Below, in pieces: positions 17,479 to 25,174 of a stretch of 58,590 nucleotides of DNA. Origin of the DNA: Lachnospiraceae bacterium (GTDB lineage Bacteria; Bacillota; Clostridia; Lachnospirales; Lachnospiraceae); contig JAFUQM010000023.1 in NCBI GenBank assembly GCA_017472325.1, forward strand, positions 1-58,590, written 5' to 3'. The number at the start of each line of letters is the position of its first letter. Within the stretch, counting starts at the first letter, position 1. The translations under genes and the position numbers were made by a program. Below the pieces are notes generated by a model. It searched no databases. It saw only the letters and a program-made list of their open reading frames with translations, and was not told the origin of the DNA.

Positions 17479-17644
17479 ACTGATTTTTCTCCTTGTCGTA
17501 ATGATAATCGATGACTGCCAGTTTCTCTGTCAATACACATTCTTCTATTGCAAGGTCATCGCATAACGCTTCTAAATCAGAATAATAATCTCTCAGCTTT
17601 AAGTTAACAAAACTCAACAACATCACTGGTTCTTTTGGTATCAT
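17471..17644 (-). CDS. DUF4250 small protein
   Basis: A 57-residue frame from ATG 17644 (GGCGGTGAAAG upstream) reads MIPKEPVMLLSFVNLKLRDY and ends AVIDYHYDKEKNQFV. These start and end motifs are characteristic of the DUF4250 family, a small acidic clostridial protein of unknown function. Its TAA overlaps the TTG start of the ASKHA gene by three bases, so expression of the two is coupled. The coupling is the only clue that it may assist the iron-sulfur protein. Confidence 0.85.
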   Translation of the reverse strand: MIPKEPVMLLSFVNLKLRDYYSDLEALCDDLAIEECVLTEKLAVIDYHYDKEKNQFV

Positions 17645-17683
17645 ACTTTCACCGCCTCATTAGTTTACATAATCCTTGAATCA

Positions 17684-20266
17684 TTATTTTCGTTCTGCTA
17701 CCAGTTCATCCTCTTTGACAGAAATCAGAATCGTATCTCCCTGTCCTACTGCATCTGCAAGAATCAGCTTAGCAGACAATGTTTCTACATATTTCTGGAT
17801 ATAACGTTTTAATGGTCTTGCACCATAAACAGGATCATATCCATTTTCTACGATATACTTCTCTGCTTCTTCCGTCAACTCTATTTTCAATTCTCTATCC
17901 GAAAGACGTTTGTTCAAATCTGCAATAATCAAATGGATAATACCGCCAATATTGTCTTTCGTCAAAGGCTTGAATAAGATGGTTTCATCCAAACGATTTA
18001 AGAATTCCGGTCTAAAATGCGCGCGCAACTCTGCCAAAACCATTTCCTCTGCCTCTGCTTTGATACTACCATCTGCTTCTATGCCCTCTAATAAATACCC
18101 TGCTCCAATATTGGAAGTCATAATGAGAATGGTATTTTTAAAATCTACGGTACGTCCCTGTGAATCTGTAATTCTACCGTCATCCAGCACTTGTAGCAAA
18201 ACATTGAATACATCCGGATGCGCCTTCTCAATCTCATCAAACAACACAACCGAATACGGTTTTCTTCTGACTGCTTCTGTCAGTTGACCACCTTCTTCAT
18301 ATCCAACATACCCTGGAGGCGCTCCTATCAGCCTGGAGACTGCATATTTCTCCATATATTCACTCATGTCAATACGTACAATATTATTCTCATCATCAAA
18401 CAACGCTGCTGCCAGTGTTTTGGCAAGTTCTGTTTTTCCCACACCTGTCGGTCCTAAGAAAAGGAATGACCCGATTGGTTTACTTGGGTCTTTGATACCT
18501 GCTTTGGAACGGATAATTGCTTCCGTTACTTTGGTAACTCCTTCATCCTGTCCAATGACCCTTTTATGCAATTCTTCATCCAGATGTAATGTCTTGTTCC
18601 TCTCACTTTCAGTTAGCTTAGCTACCGGGATTCCTGTCCATCTGGAAATAATCTTGGCAATTTCCTCATCAGATACACTTTCATGCACAAGCGATAATTC
18701 TGAAGATTTTACTTTGTTTTCCTCTATCTCTAACTGCTGTTTGAGTGCAGGAAGTCTGCCATAACTTAATTCTGCTGCCTTCTCCAAATCCCCTTCACGC
18801 TGAGCAATCTGAATCTCGCTATTCATCGTCTCTATTTCTTCGCGCAGCTTCTGTAAGCGCTCTACAGATGATTTTTCATTATCCCACTGCGCTTTGCGAT
18901 TATTGAATTCTTCCTTTAATTCTGCCAATTCCTTCTGTAATGCAGCAAGTCTTTCCTGACTTAATCTGTCATCTTCTTTTTTTAATGCAGCTTCTTCGAT
19001 TTCCATCTGCATAACACGACGCTGCAATTCATCCAGTTCTGTCGGCATGGAATCCAGTTCAGTCTTAATCAATGCACATGCCTCATCCACAAGGTCAATT
19101 GCCTTATCCGGCAGAAATCTATCTGTGATATAGCGGTTTGACAGCACTGCAGCACTCACAAGCGCATTGTCCATAATTTTAACACCATGATATACTTCAT
19201 AACGTTCTTTTAGCCCACGTAAAATAGAAATAGTATCTTCTACAGTCGGTTCATCCACCATAACCGGCTGGAATCTTCGCTCCAGTGCAGCATCCTTTTC
19301 AATGTATTGCCTATACTCATCCAGTGTAGTTGCGCCAATACAATGTAACTCACCTCTGGCAAGCATTGGCTTTAGCATATTGCCCGCATCTAATGCGCCG
19401 TCTGTCTTGCCCGCTCCTACAATCGTATGCAATTCATCAATAAACAGAATAATCTGACCATTGCTGTTTTTCACATCCTCCAGAACTGCTTTTAACCGTT
19501 CCTCGAATTCCCCCCTGTATTTGGCACCTGCAACAAGCGCCCCCATATCCAAAGCAAAGATTTTCTTATCCTTTAATCCCTGTGGCACATCTCCTCGTAC
19601 AATACGCTGTGCCAAACCTTCTACTGCGGCAGTTTTACCTACCCCAGGCTCACCAATTAAAACCGGATTGTTCTTTGTCTTTCTCGATAAAATGCGAATA
19701 ACATTACGAATTTCTGCATCTCTGCCGATAACTGGGTCAAGTTTCTGATTCCTTGCCTTTTCAACAAGGTCCTGTCCGTATTTTTCTAATGTATCATAAG
19801 TTGCTTCCGGATTATCACTTGTTACCTTCTGATTCCCCCTTACCGTAGCAAGCGCCTGTAAAAATCGCTCTCTTGTAATACCGTATTCTTTGCAGATTTC
19901 TTTCAATTCTTTGTTCGGATATTTTAACATAGCAAGAAAAATATGCTCTACAGAAACATATTCATCTCCCATCTGCTTTGCTTCATCTTCGGCACTGATT
20001 AAAACCTTATTCAAATCTTTCCCAACATAAATCTGTCCACCCTGCACCTTGACACGCTTCTGTAATGCCATTTCGGCACGGTGCAAAAAATGTTCTTTGT
20101 GGATTTCCATTTTCTCAATCATCTTCAGAATCAGGCTATCCTCTATTGTCAGAAGGCCGTACAATAAATGTTCCTGTTCTATTTCTTGATTGCCATATTC
20201 ATATGCAAGCTTTTCACACTTCTCTACTGCCTGCATTGACTTTTGTGTGAATTTTGAAATATTCAT
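17684..20266 (-). CDS. clpB: ATP-dependent chaperone ClpB
   Basis: ClpB is a hexameric disaggregase that works with DnaK. The 860-residue protein has the N-terminal Clp repeat domain, a first AAA+ module with [13 protein letters not shown] near 204, the middle coiled-coil domain (about 405-525, rich in LEKEL-type heptads) that marks ClpB against ClpC or ClpA, and a second AAA+ module with [12 protein letters not shown] near 602. ATG 20266 has GGGAGG upstream. A promoter is visible but I see no CIRCE or CtsR box. Confidence 0.97.
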   Translation of the reverse strand: MNISKFTQKSMQAVEKCEKLAYEYGNQEIEQEHLLYGLLTIEDSLILKMIEKMEIHKEHFLHRAEMALQKRVKVQGGQIYVGKDLNKVLISAEDEAKQMGDEYVSVEHIFLAMLKYPNKELKEICKEYGITRERFLQALATVRGNQKVTSDNPEATYDTLEKYGQDLVEKARNQKLDPVIGRDAEIRNVIRILSRKTKNNPVLIGEPGVGKTAAVEGLAQRIVRGDVPQGLKDKKIFALDMGALVAGAKYRGEFEERLKAVLEDVKNSNGQIILFIDELHTIVGAGKTDGALDAGNMLKPMLARGELHCIGATTLDEYRQYIEKDAALERRFQPVMVDEPTVEDTISILRGLKERYEVYHGVKIMDNALVSAAVLSNRYITDRFLPDKAIDLVDEACALIKTELDSMPTELDELQRRVMQMEIEEAALKKEDDRLSQERLAALQKELAELKEEFNNRKAQWDNEKSSVERLQKLREEIETMNSEIQIAQREGDLEKAAELSYGRLPALKQQLEIEENKVKSSELSLVHESVSDEEIAKIISRWTGIPVAKLTESERNKTLHLDEELHKRVIGQDEGVTKVTEAIIRSKAGIKDPSKPIGSFLFLGPTGVGKTELAKTLAAALFDDENNIVRIDMSEYMEKYAVSRLIGAPPGYVGYEEGGQLTEAVRRKPYSVVLFDEIEKAHPDVFNVLLQVLDDGRITDSQGRTVDFKNTILIMTSNIGAGYLLEGIEADGSIKAEAEEMVLAELRAHFRPEFLNRLDETILFKPLTKDNIGGIIHLIIADLNKRLSDRELKIELTEEAEKYIVENGYDPVYGARPLKRYIQKYVETLSAKLILADAVGQGDTILISVKEDELVAERK

Positions 20267-20316
20267 ACAGATACCTCCCTTTCACGACTCCTTATTGTTT
20301 GTTTTGTTCTATCACC

Positions 20317-20344
20317 AATATAACACTTAGAACTAAAATGTCAA
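20317..20344 (-). promoter_or_regulatory. clpB promoter
   Basis: TTGACA (20339-20344) and TATATT (20317-20322) are spaced by 16 nt on the minus strand, about 45 nt before the start codon. It looks like a housekeeping promoter. Confidence 0.65.
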
Positions 20345-20407
20345 TATGTTTACAGAAATTTTAGAAATAGGAATGTTCTTAGCATAAGCTATTTCATTTA
20401 TACCAAT

Positions 20408-21121
20408 TTATAATGATGCAAACTTTAACTGGCGTATTTTCTTTTTCTTCTCAACTTCAATCTGTCTGGATTCACATATTTTCTGAATTGTCTTATTATG
20501 AGTAAATTCATCAAGTTCTTTTTCTGCCAATATTGCTTCTACTTTCTTTTCATATTTTACATAACACATGGACAAAGTCCATGCTACCGCCATTTTTACA
20601 TAATATGCTTCATGCCTTCTGCTTTTCAGTATATCCAGAACTTCATCTATATACTTATCTTCTATGTAATAAAATAAGAGCATCACAATACCAAACCGCA
20701 CTTCATACTCCTTGTCTGCATGTAGAAATGGTTTTAGAAACTGCCATACTCTCTCTTGATATTCCCTTGTAAATTTCAAACTGCTGCAAAAGCTGTCACA
20801 TACAGACCAATTATCGATCTTTGGGACAAACGCTGCTATATAAGAAAGTAGTTCTTCACATGCCGCTTTTCCCGACACCTTCACATAACCAAGCACAAAT
20901 CCCTGCAACATAATTTCTTCAAAATAGTACGTTTCCATCCTTTCAAAACTTCTCCAGTCAGGTAAACTGCTACCATCCGACTTTACAATTTGTTTGGCTA
21001 ACTTCCGCAAATTAGGAAGCCTTACTCCAAGTATATTTTCTGTCCCTGGCAAAAGGCCTGCCGAAAACTCCTGATATTCTGGCTCCGCCATCGCCACAAT
21101 CTGTTTTCTTACTTCCTTCAT
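20408..21121 (-). CDS. AlkD-type DNA alkylation repair protein
   Basis: The 237-residue all-helical protein starts with LPGTENILGVRLPNLRKLAK and includes DNWSVCDSFCSSLKF and VKMAVAWTLSMCYVKY, the usual pattern of AlkD HEAT-repeat DNA glycosylases that excise alkylated bases. Its ATG overlaps the stop codon of cobO, so it is in the same operon although the functions seem unrelated. The C-terminus ends with a basic KKKKIRQLKFASL segment. Confidence 0.88.
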   Translation of the reverse strand: MKEVRKQIVAMAEPEYQEFSAGLLPGTENILGVRLPNLRKLAKQIVKSDGSSLPDWRSFERMETYYFEEIMLQGFVLGYVKVSGKAACEELLSYIAAFVPKIDNWSVCDSFCSSLKFTREYQERVWQFLKPFLHADKEYEVRFGIVMLLFYYIEDKYIDEVLDILKSRRHEAYYVKMAVAWTLSMCYVKYEKKVEAILAEKELDEFTHNKTIQKICESRQIEVEKKKKIRQLKFASL

Positions 21122-21657
21122 TAGTATTCAATTCCCTCTCTGGCAAATACACCATTCTCATAAGGATGGCGTACTGCATGTATTTCTGAAATATAATCCG
21201 CATATTCCATAAAATATGGTGCCGGATTTCGCCCAGTCAGTACAATTTCGAGTGTCTCCGGTTTATTGGCAAATAGTTTTTCTACCTTCTGTTTATCAAT
21301 TAAATCCCATGCATAAGGATACGTAATCTCATCTAAAATCAAAACATTACACTGTCCTGACTTTATGAACTCCTCAATTTGACTTAGTGTATCATTGTGC
21401 ATTTGCGTTATTTCCTGTTTCTCTGCATCTGCCATTTGCTGATAAAATCCGAAGTCTTTCTGATTTCGTATCATGATAACGTTTTGTAATTTACATAACA
21501 CGTTTGTTTCTCCGGTTTCGCTTCCTTTCATAAACTGGGCAAACACTACCTTTTTTCCTCTTCCGACAGCTCTGACTGTCAAGCCAACAGCCGCCGTTGT
21601 CTTGCCTTTACCATCTCCACAATATAAGTGAATCAATCCTTTCGTATTATTGCTCAT
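21121..21657 (-). CDS. cobO: Cob(I)alamin adenosyltransferase, CobA/BtuR type
   Basis: The enzyme transfers the adenosyl group of ATP to cobalt of a corrinoid. The P-loop GDGKGKTT spans residues 14-21 and VLILDEITYP and VVLTGRNP-like (IVLTGRNPAP) segments match the CobA family. I choose ATG 21657 because GGAGG lies 5 nt upstream, giving 178 residues; a longer frame to 21708 adds sequence that is part of the overlapping upstream gene. It sits beside a MetH-activation-like gene, which fits corrinoid salvage. Confidence 0.92.
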   Translation of the reverse strand: MSNNTKGLIHLYCGDGKGKTTAAVGLTVRAVGRGKKVVFAQFMKGSETGETNVLCKLQNVIMIRNQKDFGFYQQMADAEKQEITQMHNDTLSQIEEFIKSGQCNVLILDEITYPYAWDLIDKQKVEKLFANKPETLEIVLTGRNPAPYFMEYADYISEIHAVRHPYENGVFAREGIEY

Positions 21658-22348
21658 GCTTTCCTCCATTCCCTGGCATATGTTTACCGAAAATCCTCTG
21701 ATACCCATAACTATAATTTATATGCTTCTCTGACGCAGTGTCTTTATCTTTCTCTCCCTGCTCTTCCACTATCCTGTTTTGACAAGTCACATTTGTACAA
21801 TTGCTACAAATATGACAACTACTGCTTTGCCGCTTTTTCGTAAGCTGTGTTATATAAACAACGCTTTTCTTTGGTGTCAGCATATACGCTTTATTATAAG
21901 TCACCTCACGTTGTAAAAGGCTGTCAAAAATCTCCTGCATCCACTCCAATGAAAATTGCTCTCCCAGAAAATCATACTTCCCTGCCCAAAGTCCGGTCTC
22001 CTGCCATAATATTTCTGCCACATATTGATATGCCTTACTTAATAACTCCATTCCCAGACATTCTACAATATAGGCATCCGCTATCCGTTCTTTCATACTA
22101 TAATGGTACTGCAATTCATCTATCTCTTTTCCTAAAGTTACTACACAAACAGCATAGGTATCATAATTGATAAAGCAAAGACCATTTTCTTTGGTAAACA
22201 CCCTATAGTATAGCGTTGGTGCAAGTATGCGCTCTACTTCTTTGTATATCCCCTGAATCTGAAATAGGTCGGCATCTGTAAAATGATACCGACCTGCTAA
22301 TTGTTCTATTTCTTCTTTAGTTAACATAACACTAAATGCATGTTGCAT
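21647..22348 (-). CDS. MetH activation-domain-like protein
   Basis: The protein has a central region VVTLGKEIDELQ...IVECLGMELLSKAYQY and later VTYNKAYMLTPKKSVVYITQ, which resemble the activation domain of B12-dependent methionine synthase, including the Tyr-Met-x-x-Pro-x-Lys-Ser block that contacts SAM and cobalamin. It ends with a Cys cluster (CHICSNCTNVTC), as in free-standing clostridial versions. It probably helps reductive reactivation of a cobalamin enzyme. ATG 22348 has AGGTG 6 nt upstream. It overlaps cobO and follows the metal ATPase by 17 nt. Confidence 0.65.
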   Translation of the reverse strand: MQHAFSVMLTKEEIEQLAGRYHFTDADLFQIQGIYKEVERILAPTLYYRVFTKENGLCFINYDTYAVCVVTLGKEIDELQYHYSMKERIADAYIVECLGMELLSKAYQYVAEILWQETGLWAGKYDFLGEQFSLEWMQEIFDSLLQREVTYNKAYMLTPKKSVVYITQLTKKRQSSSCHICSNCTNVTCQNRIVEEQGEKDKDTASEKHINYSYGYQRIFGKHMPGNGGKHEQ

Positions 22349-22364
22349 ATGCATCACCTAACTA

Positions 22365-24254
22365 TCAGTCTTTACTATTTAAAGCTCTCATCGCATTTAA
22401 AATTGCAATAACTGCAACCCCGACATCTGCAAATACTGCTGCCCACATACTTGCCATACCAATGGCTGCTAAAAGCAGTACAAACACTTTGATACCAATT
22501 GCAAATACAATATTTTGCTTTACAATACGCAGTGTTTTTCTTGATATCTGCATTGCTTTTGCAATCTTTGATGGCTCATCCGTCATAATAACAATATCTG
22601 CCGCCTCAATGGCTGCATCAGAACCAAGTCCGCCCATTGCAACACCAATATCCGCCCTTGCCAAGACTGGCGCATCATTCATGCCATCACCTACGAATAC
22701 TAGTTTACCATGTTCTGATACAGAAGCAAACAACTCTTCTACTTTTTCCAATTTGCCATCTGGTAATAGCTGTGCATGTACTTCACTGATACCGAGCTGT
22801 TTTGCTGTATAGTCAGCAGCTTCTTGTCTGTCTCCAGTTAACATCACAATTCTTTTTACGCCTGCTTTTTGCATTAAGCGGATGGCCTCTTGTGCATCTT
22901 CTTTCAGCTCATCTGCAATCATAATATATCCTAGATACGTATGCTCTCTTGCAATATGCACTACCGTACCAATTTCTGTTACTTTGGCACAGCTAATACC
23001 TAATTGATCCATTAGTTTGTAATTACCTGCATAAATTCGCTCACCATCTAATACTGCACTGACTCCATAACCCGCCGTTTCCTCTGCATCCGATAGTCTG
23101 GACTGGTCAATCTCTTTTTTGACAGTATCGTCATATAATTTCTGCAAAGACTTAGAAATTGGGTGATTTGAAAAGCTTTCAACATATGCAGCAATTTCTA
23201 GTAATTCATCTTTACTAACGACATCTTTGTCATTATGCATGTCAGGAACGATATCGCAGACTTTGAATACCCCTTTTGTTAACGTTCCTGTTTTATCCAT
23301 CACAACAATTTCTGTCTCTGACAATGCTTCCAGATAATTACCGCCTTTGATGAGAATACCGCTTCTACCAGCTCCACCGATACCTCCAAAAAAACTAAGT
23401 GGAATGGAAATCACAAGCGCGCATGGACAAGATATCACAAGGAATGTCAATGCACGGTAAACCCACTCGGTCCAATTTCCCACAAAAATCGGTGGAATTA
23501 CTGCTAACAGAAATGCACAAATAACAACTATTGGTGTATAGTATCTTGCGAATTTAGAGATAAAGTTTTCTGCTTCCGCTTTTTTGTTACTCGCATTCTC
23601 TACAAGGTCTAAAATCTTGCTGACTGTTGATTCACCAAATGGTTTCTCTACTACTACTTCAATCACTCCGGTCAGGTTAATGCAACCACTAATCACACTT
23701 TCACCTGTCAGAACTTCTCTTGGTACACTTTCCCCTGTCAATGCCATTGTATCTAAAGTTGTATTTCCTTTGATAACCTTACCGTCAAGCGGAATTCTCT
23801 CACCTGGCTTAATCCTAATGGTTTCCCCAACCTCAACTTCATCTGGCTCTACTTCTTCATATTCACCATTTCTAAGTACATTGGCAAAATCCGGACGAAT
23901 ATCCATCAAGTCCGTAATCGACTTGCGGGATTTGTTTACTGCATAAGACTGGAACAATTCACCAACCTGATAGAATAACATAACTGCCACTGCTTCTGGA
24001 TAGTCTCCAACAAAAAAAGCGCCAACCGTAGCTAACATCATAAGAAAATTTTCATCAAAAACACGTCCGTGCCCAATATTACGAAGCGCCTTTCTTACAA
24101 CATCACCGCCTATTACAAAATAAGCCGCTAAAAACACTGCAAGTATGATTGCAGGATGCAGATAAACTGCAATTTTAGATAAAACCACAGCAATCACATA
24201 TATAACTGCACCAGATAATACGCGATACAATCTCTTTTTAAACTTTTTACTCAT
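22365..24254 (-). CDS. Zn/Cd/Pb-type P1B ATPase
   Basis: This 629-residue pump has the TGES actuator loop (173-176), the CPC transport motif in VISCPCALVIS (276-278), DKTGT phosphorylation site (320-324) and GDGMNDAPVLARAD near the end. It lacks its own N-terminal metal-binding domain; the separate HMA protein encoded just upstream may serve that purpose. The CPC motif with an adjoining CadC/SmtB-like repressor points to divalent Zn, Cd or Pb export. It is the last clear member of the operon with arsR and the HMA gene. Confidence 0.93.
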   Translation of the reverse strand: MSKKFKKRLYRVLSGAVIYVIAVVLSKIAVYLHPAIILAVFLAAYFVIGGDVVRKALRNIGHGRVFDENFLMMLATVGAFFVGDYPEAVAVMLFYQVGELFQSYAVNKSRKSITDLMDIRPDFANVLRNGEYEEVEPDEVEVGETIRIKPGERIPLDGKVIKGNTTLDTMALTGESVPREVLTGESVISGCINLTGVIEVVVEKPFGESTVSKILDLVENASNKKAEAENFISKFARYYTPIVVICAFLLAVIPPIFVGNWTEWVYRALTFLVISCPCALVISIPLSFFGGIGGAGRSGILIKGGNYLEALSETEIVVMDKTGTLTKGVFKVCDIVPDMHNDKDVVSKDELLEIAAYVESFSNHPISKSLQKLYDDTVKKEIDQSRLSDAEETAGYGVSAVLDGERIYAGNYKLMDQLGISCAKVTEIGTVVHIAREHTYLGYIMIADELKEDAQEAIRLMQKAGVKRIVMLTGDRQEAADYTAKQLGISEVHAQLLPDGKLEKVEELFASVSEHGKLVFVGDGMNDAPVLARADIGVAMGGLGSDAAIEAADIVIMTDEPSKIAKAMQISRKTLRIVKQNIVFAIGIKVFVLLLAAIGMASMWAAVFADVGVAVIAILNAMRALNSKD

Positions 24255-24291
24255 AAAGCAACCATGCCTTTCCTAAGCACTCCTTCACGTT

Positions 24292-24513
24292 CTATTTCTC
24301 TACAACTTCAACATCCGGCTCTAACTTTTTAATAATTTTCTTTGCTTCCTTAATGACTTCTGCCTCTTTACCGTCTTCAATATCTAACACCATTTTTCGT
24401 GTTAAAAAAGTAACCGTACATTTTTTGACACCTTCGAGTGCTGCAATTTTTTCCTCCATTAACCCTGCACAATGTGCACAATCCAAATCCTCTAAAATAA
24501 ATTTTTTCTGCAT
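24292..24513 (-). CDS. Heavy-metal-associated (HMA) domain protein
   Basis: The 73-residue protein has the metal-binding CAHC motif (Cys12, Cys15) in a beta-alpha-beta HMA fold. The Asp before the motif (DLDCAHC) is typical of Zn/Cd-binding HMA domains rather than copper chaperones. It lies between the ArsR gene and the P-type ATPase, which lacks such a domain, so it is probably a detached delivery domain. GGAAAGATGAAAG precedes ATG 24513. Confidence 0.9.
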   Translation of the reverse strand: MQKKFILEDLDCAHCAGLMEEKIAALEGVKKCTVTFLTRKMVLDIEDGKEAEVIKEAKKIIKKLEPDVEVVEK

Positions 24514-24623
24514 CTTTCATCTTTCCTTTCTATTTTGATTATTGCATTTCTATATATTGCATTTTTAAATTGCTCTCTGTTTTATTGGTCTATCATTTTC
24601 TTTCAAATTTACTCTGCCAGGTA

Positions 24624-24992
24624 TTATTCTTCTATATGCTCTAATCCCTGATTTAGAATCGTTGAAATATGCGAATCAGATAACGAATAATAAATCGTTT
24701 TTCCTTCTCTTCTATTTTTTACAAGCGCCATCTGCTTTAATACGCGAAGCTGATGTGAAATTGCTGACTGCGTCATATGCAATGTTTCCGCCAAATCACA
24801 CACGCACATCTCAGAACACAACAATACATACAAAATCTTAATTCTTGTAGAATCTCCAAACACCTTAAAAAAGTCAGCCAAATCATAGATTTTCTCGTCA
24901 TCTGGCATATGTGCCGTTACATCTTTGACAACTTCCTCATGTACATGTGTGCATTCGCATCTTTCGACTTCCTCTCCATGTCCGTGTTCCAT
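24624..24992 (-). CDS. ArsR/SmtB-family metal sensor (CadC/CzrA-like)
   Basis: The 122-residue repressor has a His/Cys-rich N-terminus (HGHGEEVERCECTHVHEE), a recognition helix TQSAISHQLRVLKQM, CVCD at 63-66 in the alpha-3 position, and a C-terminal alpha-5 site with DSHISTILNQGLEHIEE. Having both alpha-3 cysteines and alpha-5 Asp/His ligands fits CadC/SmtB-type sensing of Cd, Pb or Zn. A 38-bp inverted repeat overlapping its promoter is the likely operator. Confidence 0.93.
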   Translation of the reverse strand: MEHGHGEEVERCECTHVHEEVVKDVTAHMPDDEKIYDLADFFKVFGDSTRIKILYVLLCSEMCVCDLAETLHMTQSAISHQLRVLKQMALVKNRREGKTIYYSLSDSHISTILNQGLEHIEE

Positions 24993-25034
24993 TTTATGCC
25001 TCCTTTCATTCTTAATGAGTTATTCATATAACAA

Positions 25035-25095
25035 AACATGAACATATGAGTAATTGTTCATATGTTCATGTTATCACTTTTTGTTCAAATGTCAA
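25035..25095 (-). promoter_or_regulatory. Promoter and ArsR operator of the Zn/Cd operon
   Basis: TTGACA (25090-25095) and TAACAT (25068-25073) are spaced by 16 nt on the minus strand. Perfect 15-bp inverted arms (25035-25049 and 25058-25072), each containing TGAACATATGA, cover the -10 box and the start of transcription. The pattern matches ArsR/SmtB operators, so metal binding should release repression. Confidence 0.8.
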
Positions 25096-25174
25096 TACCT
25101 TTTAAGATTTTGATACAACTATAGACTATAAACTAAATTTCCAGTTTACCTCGTTCCATTTTTATGTGCCTCTT

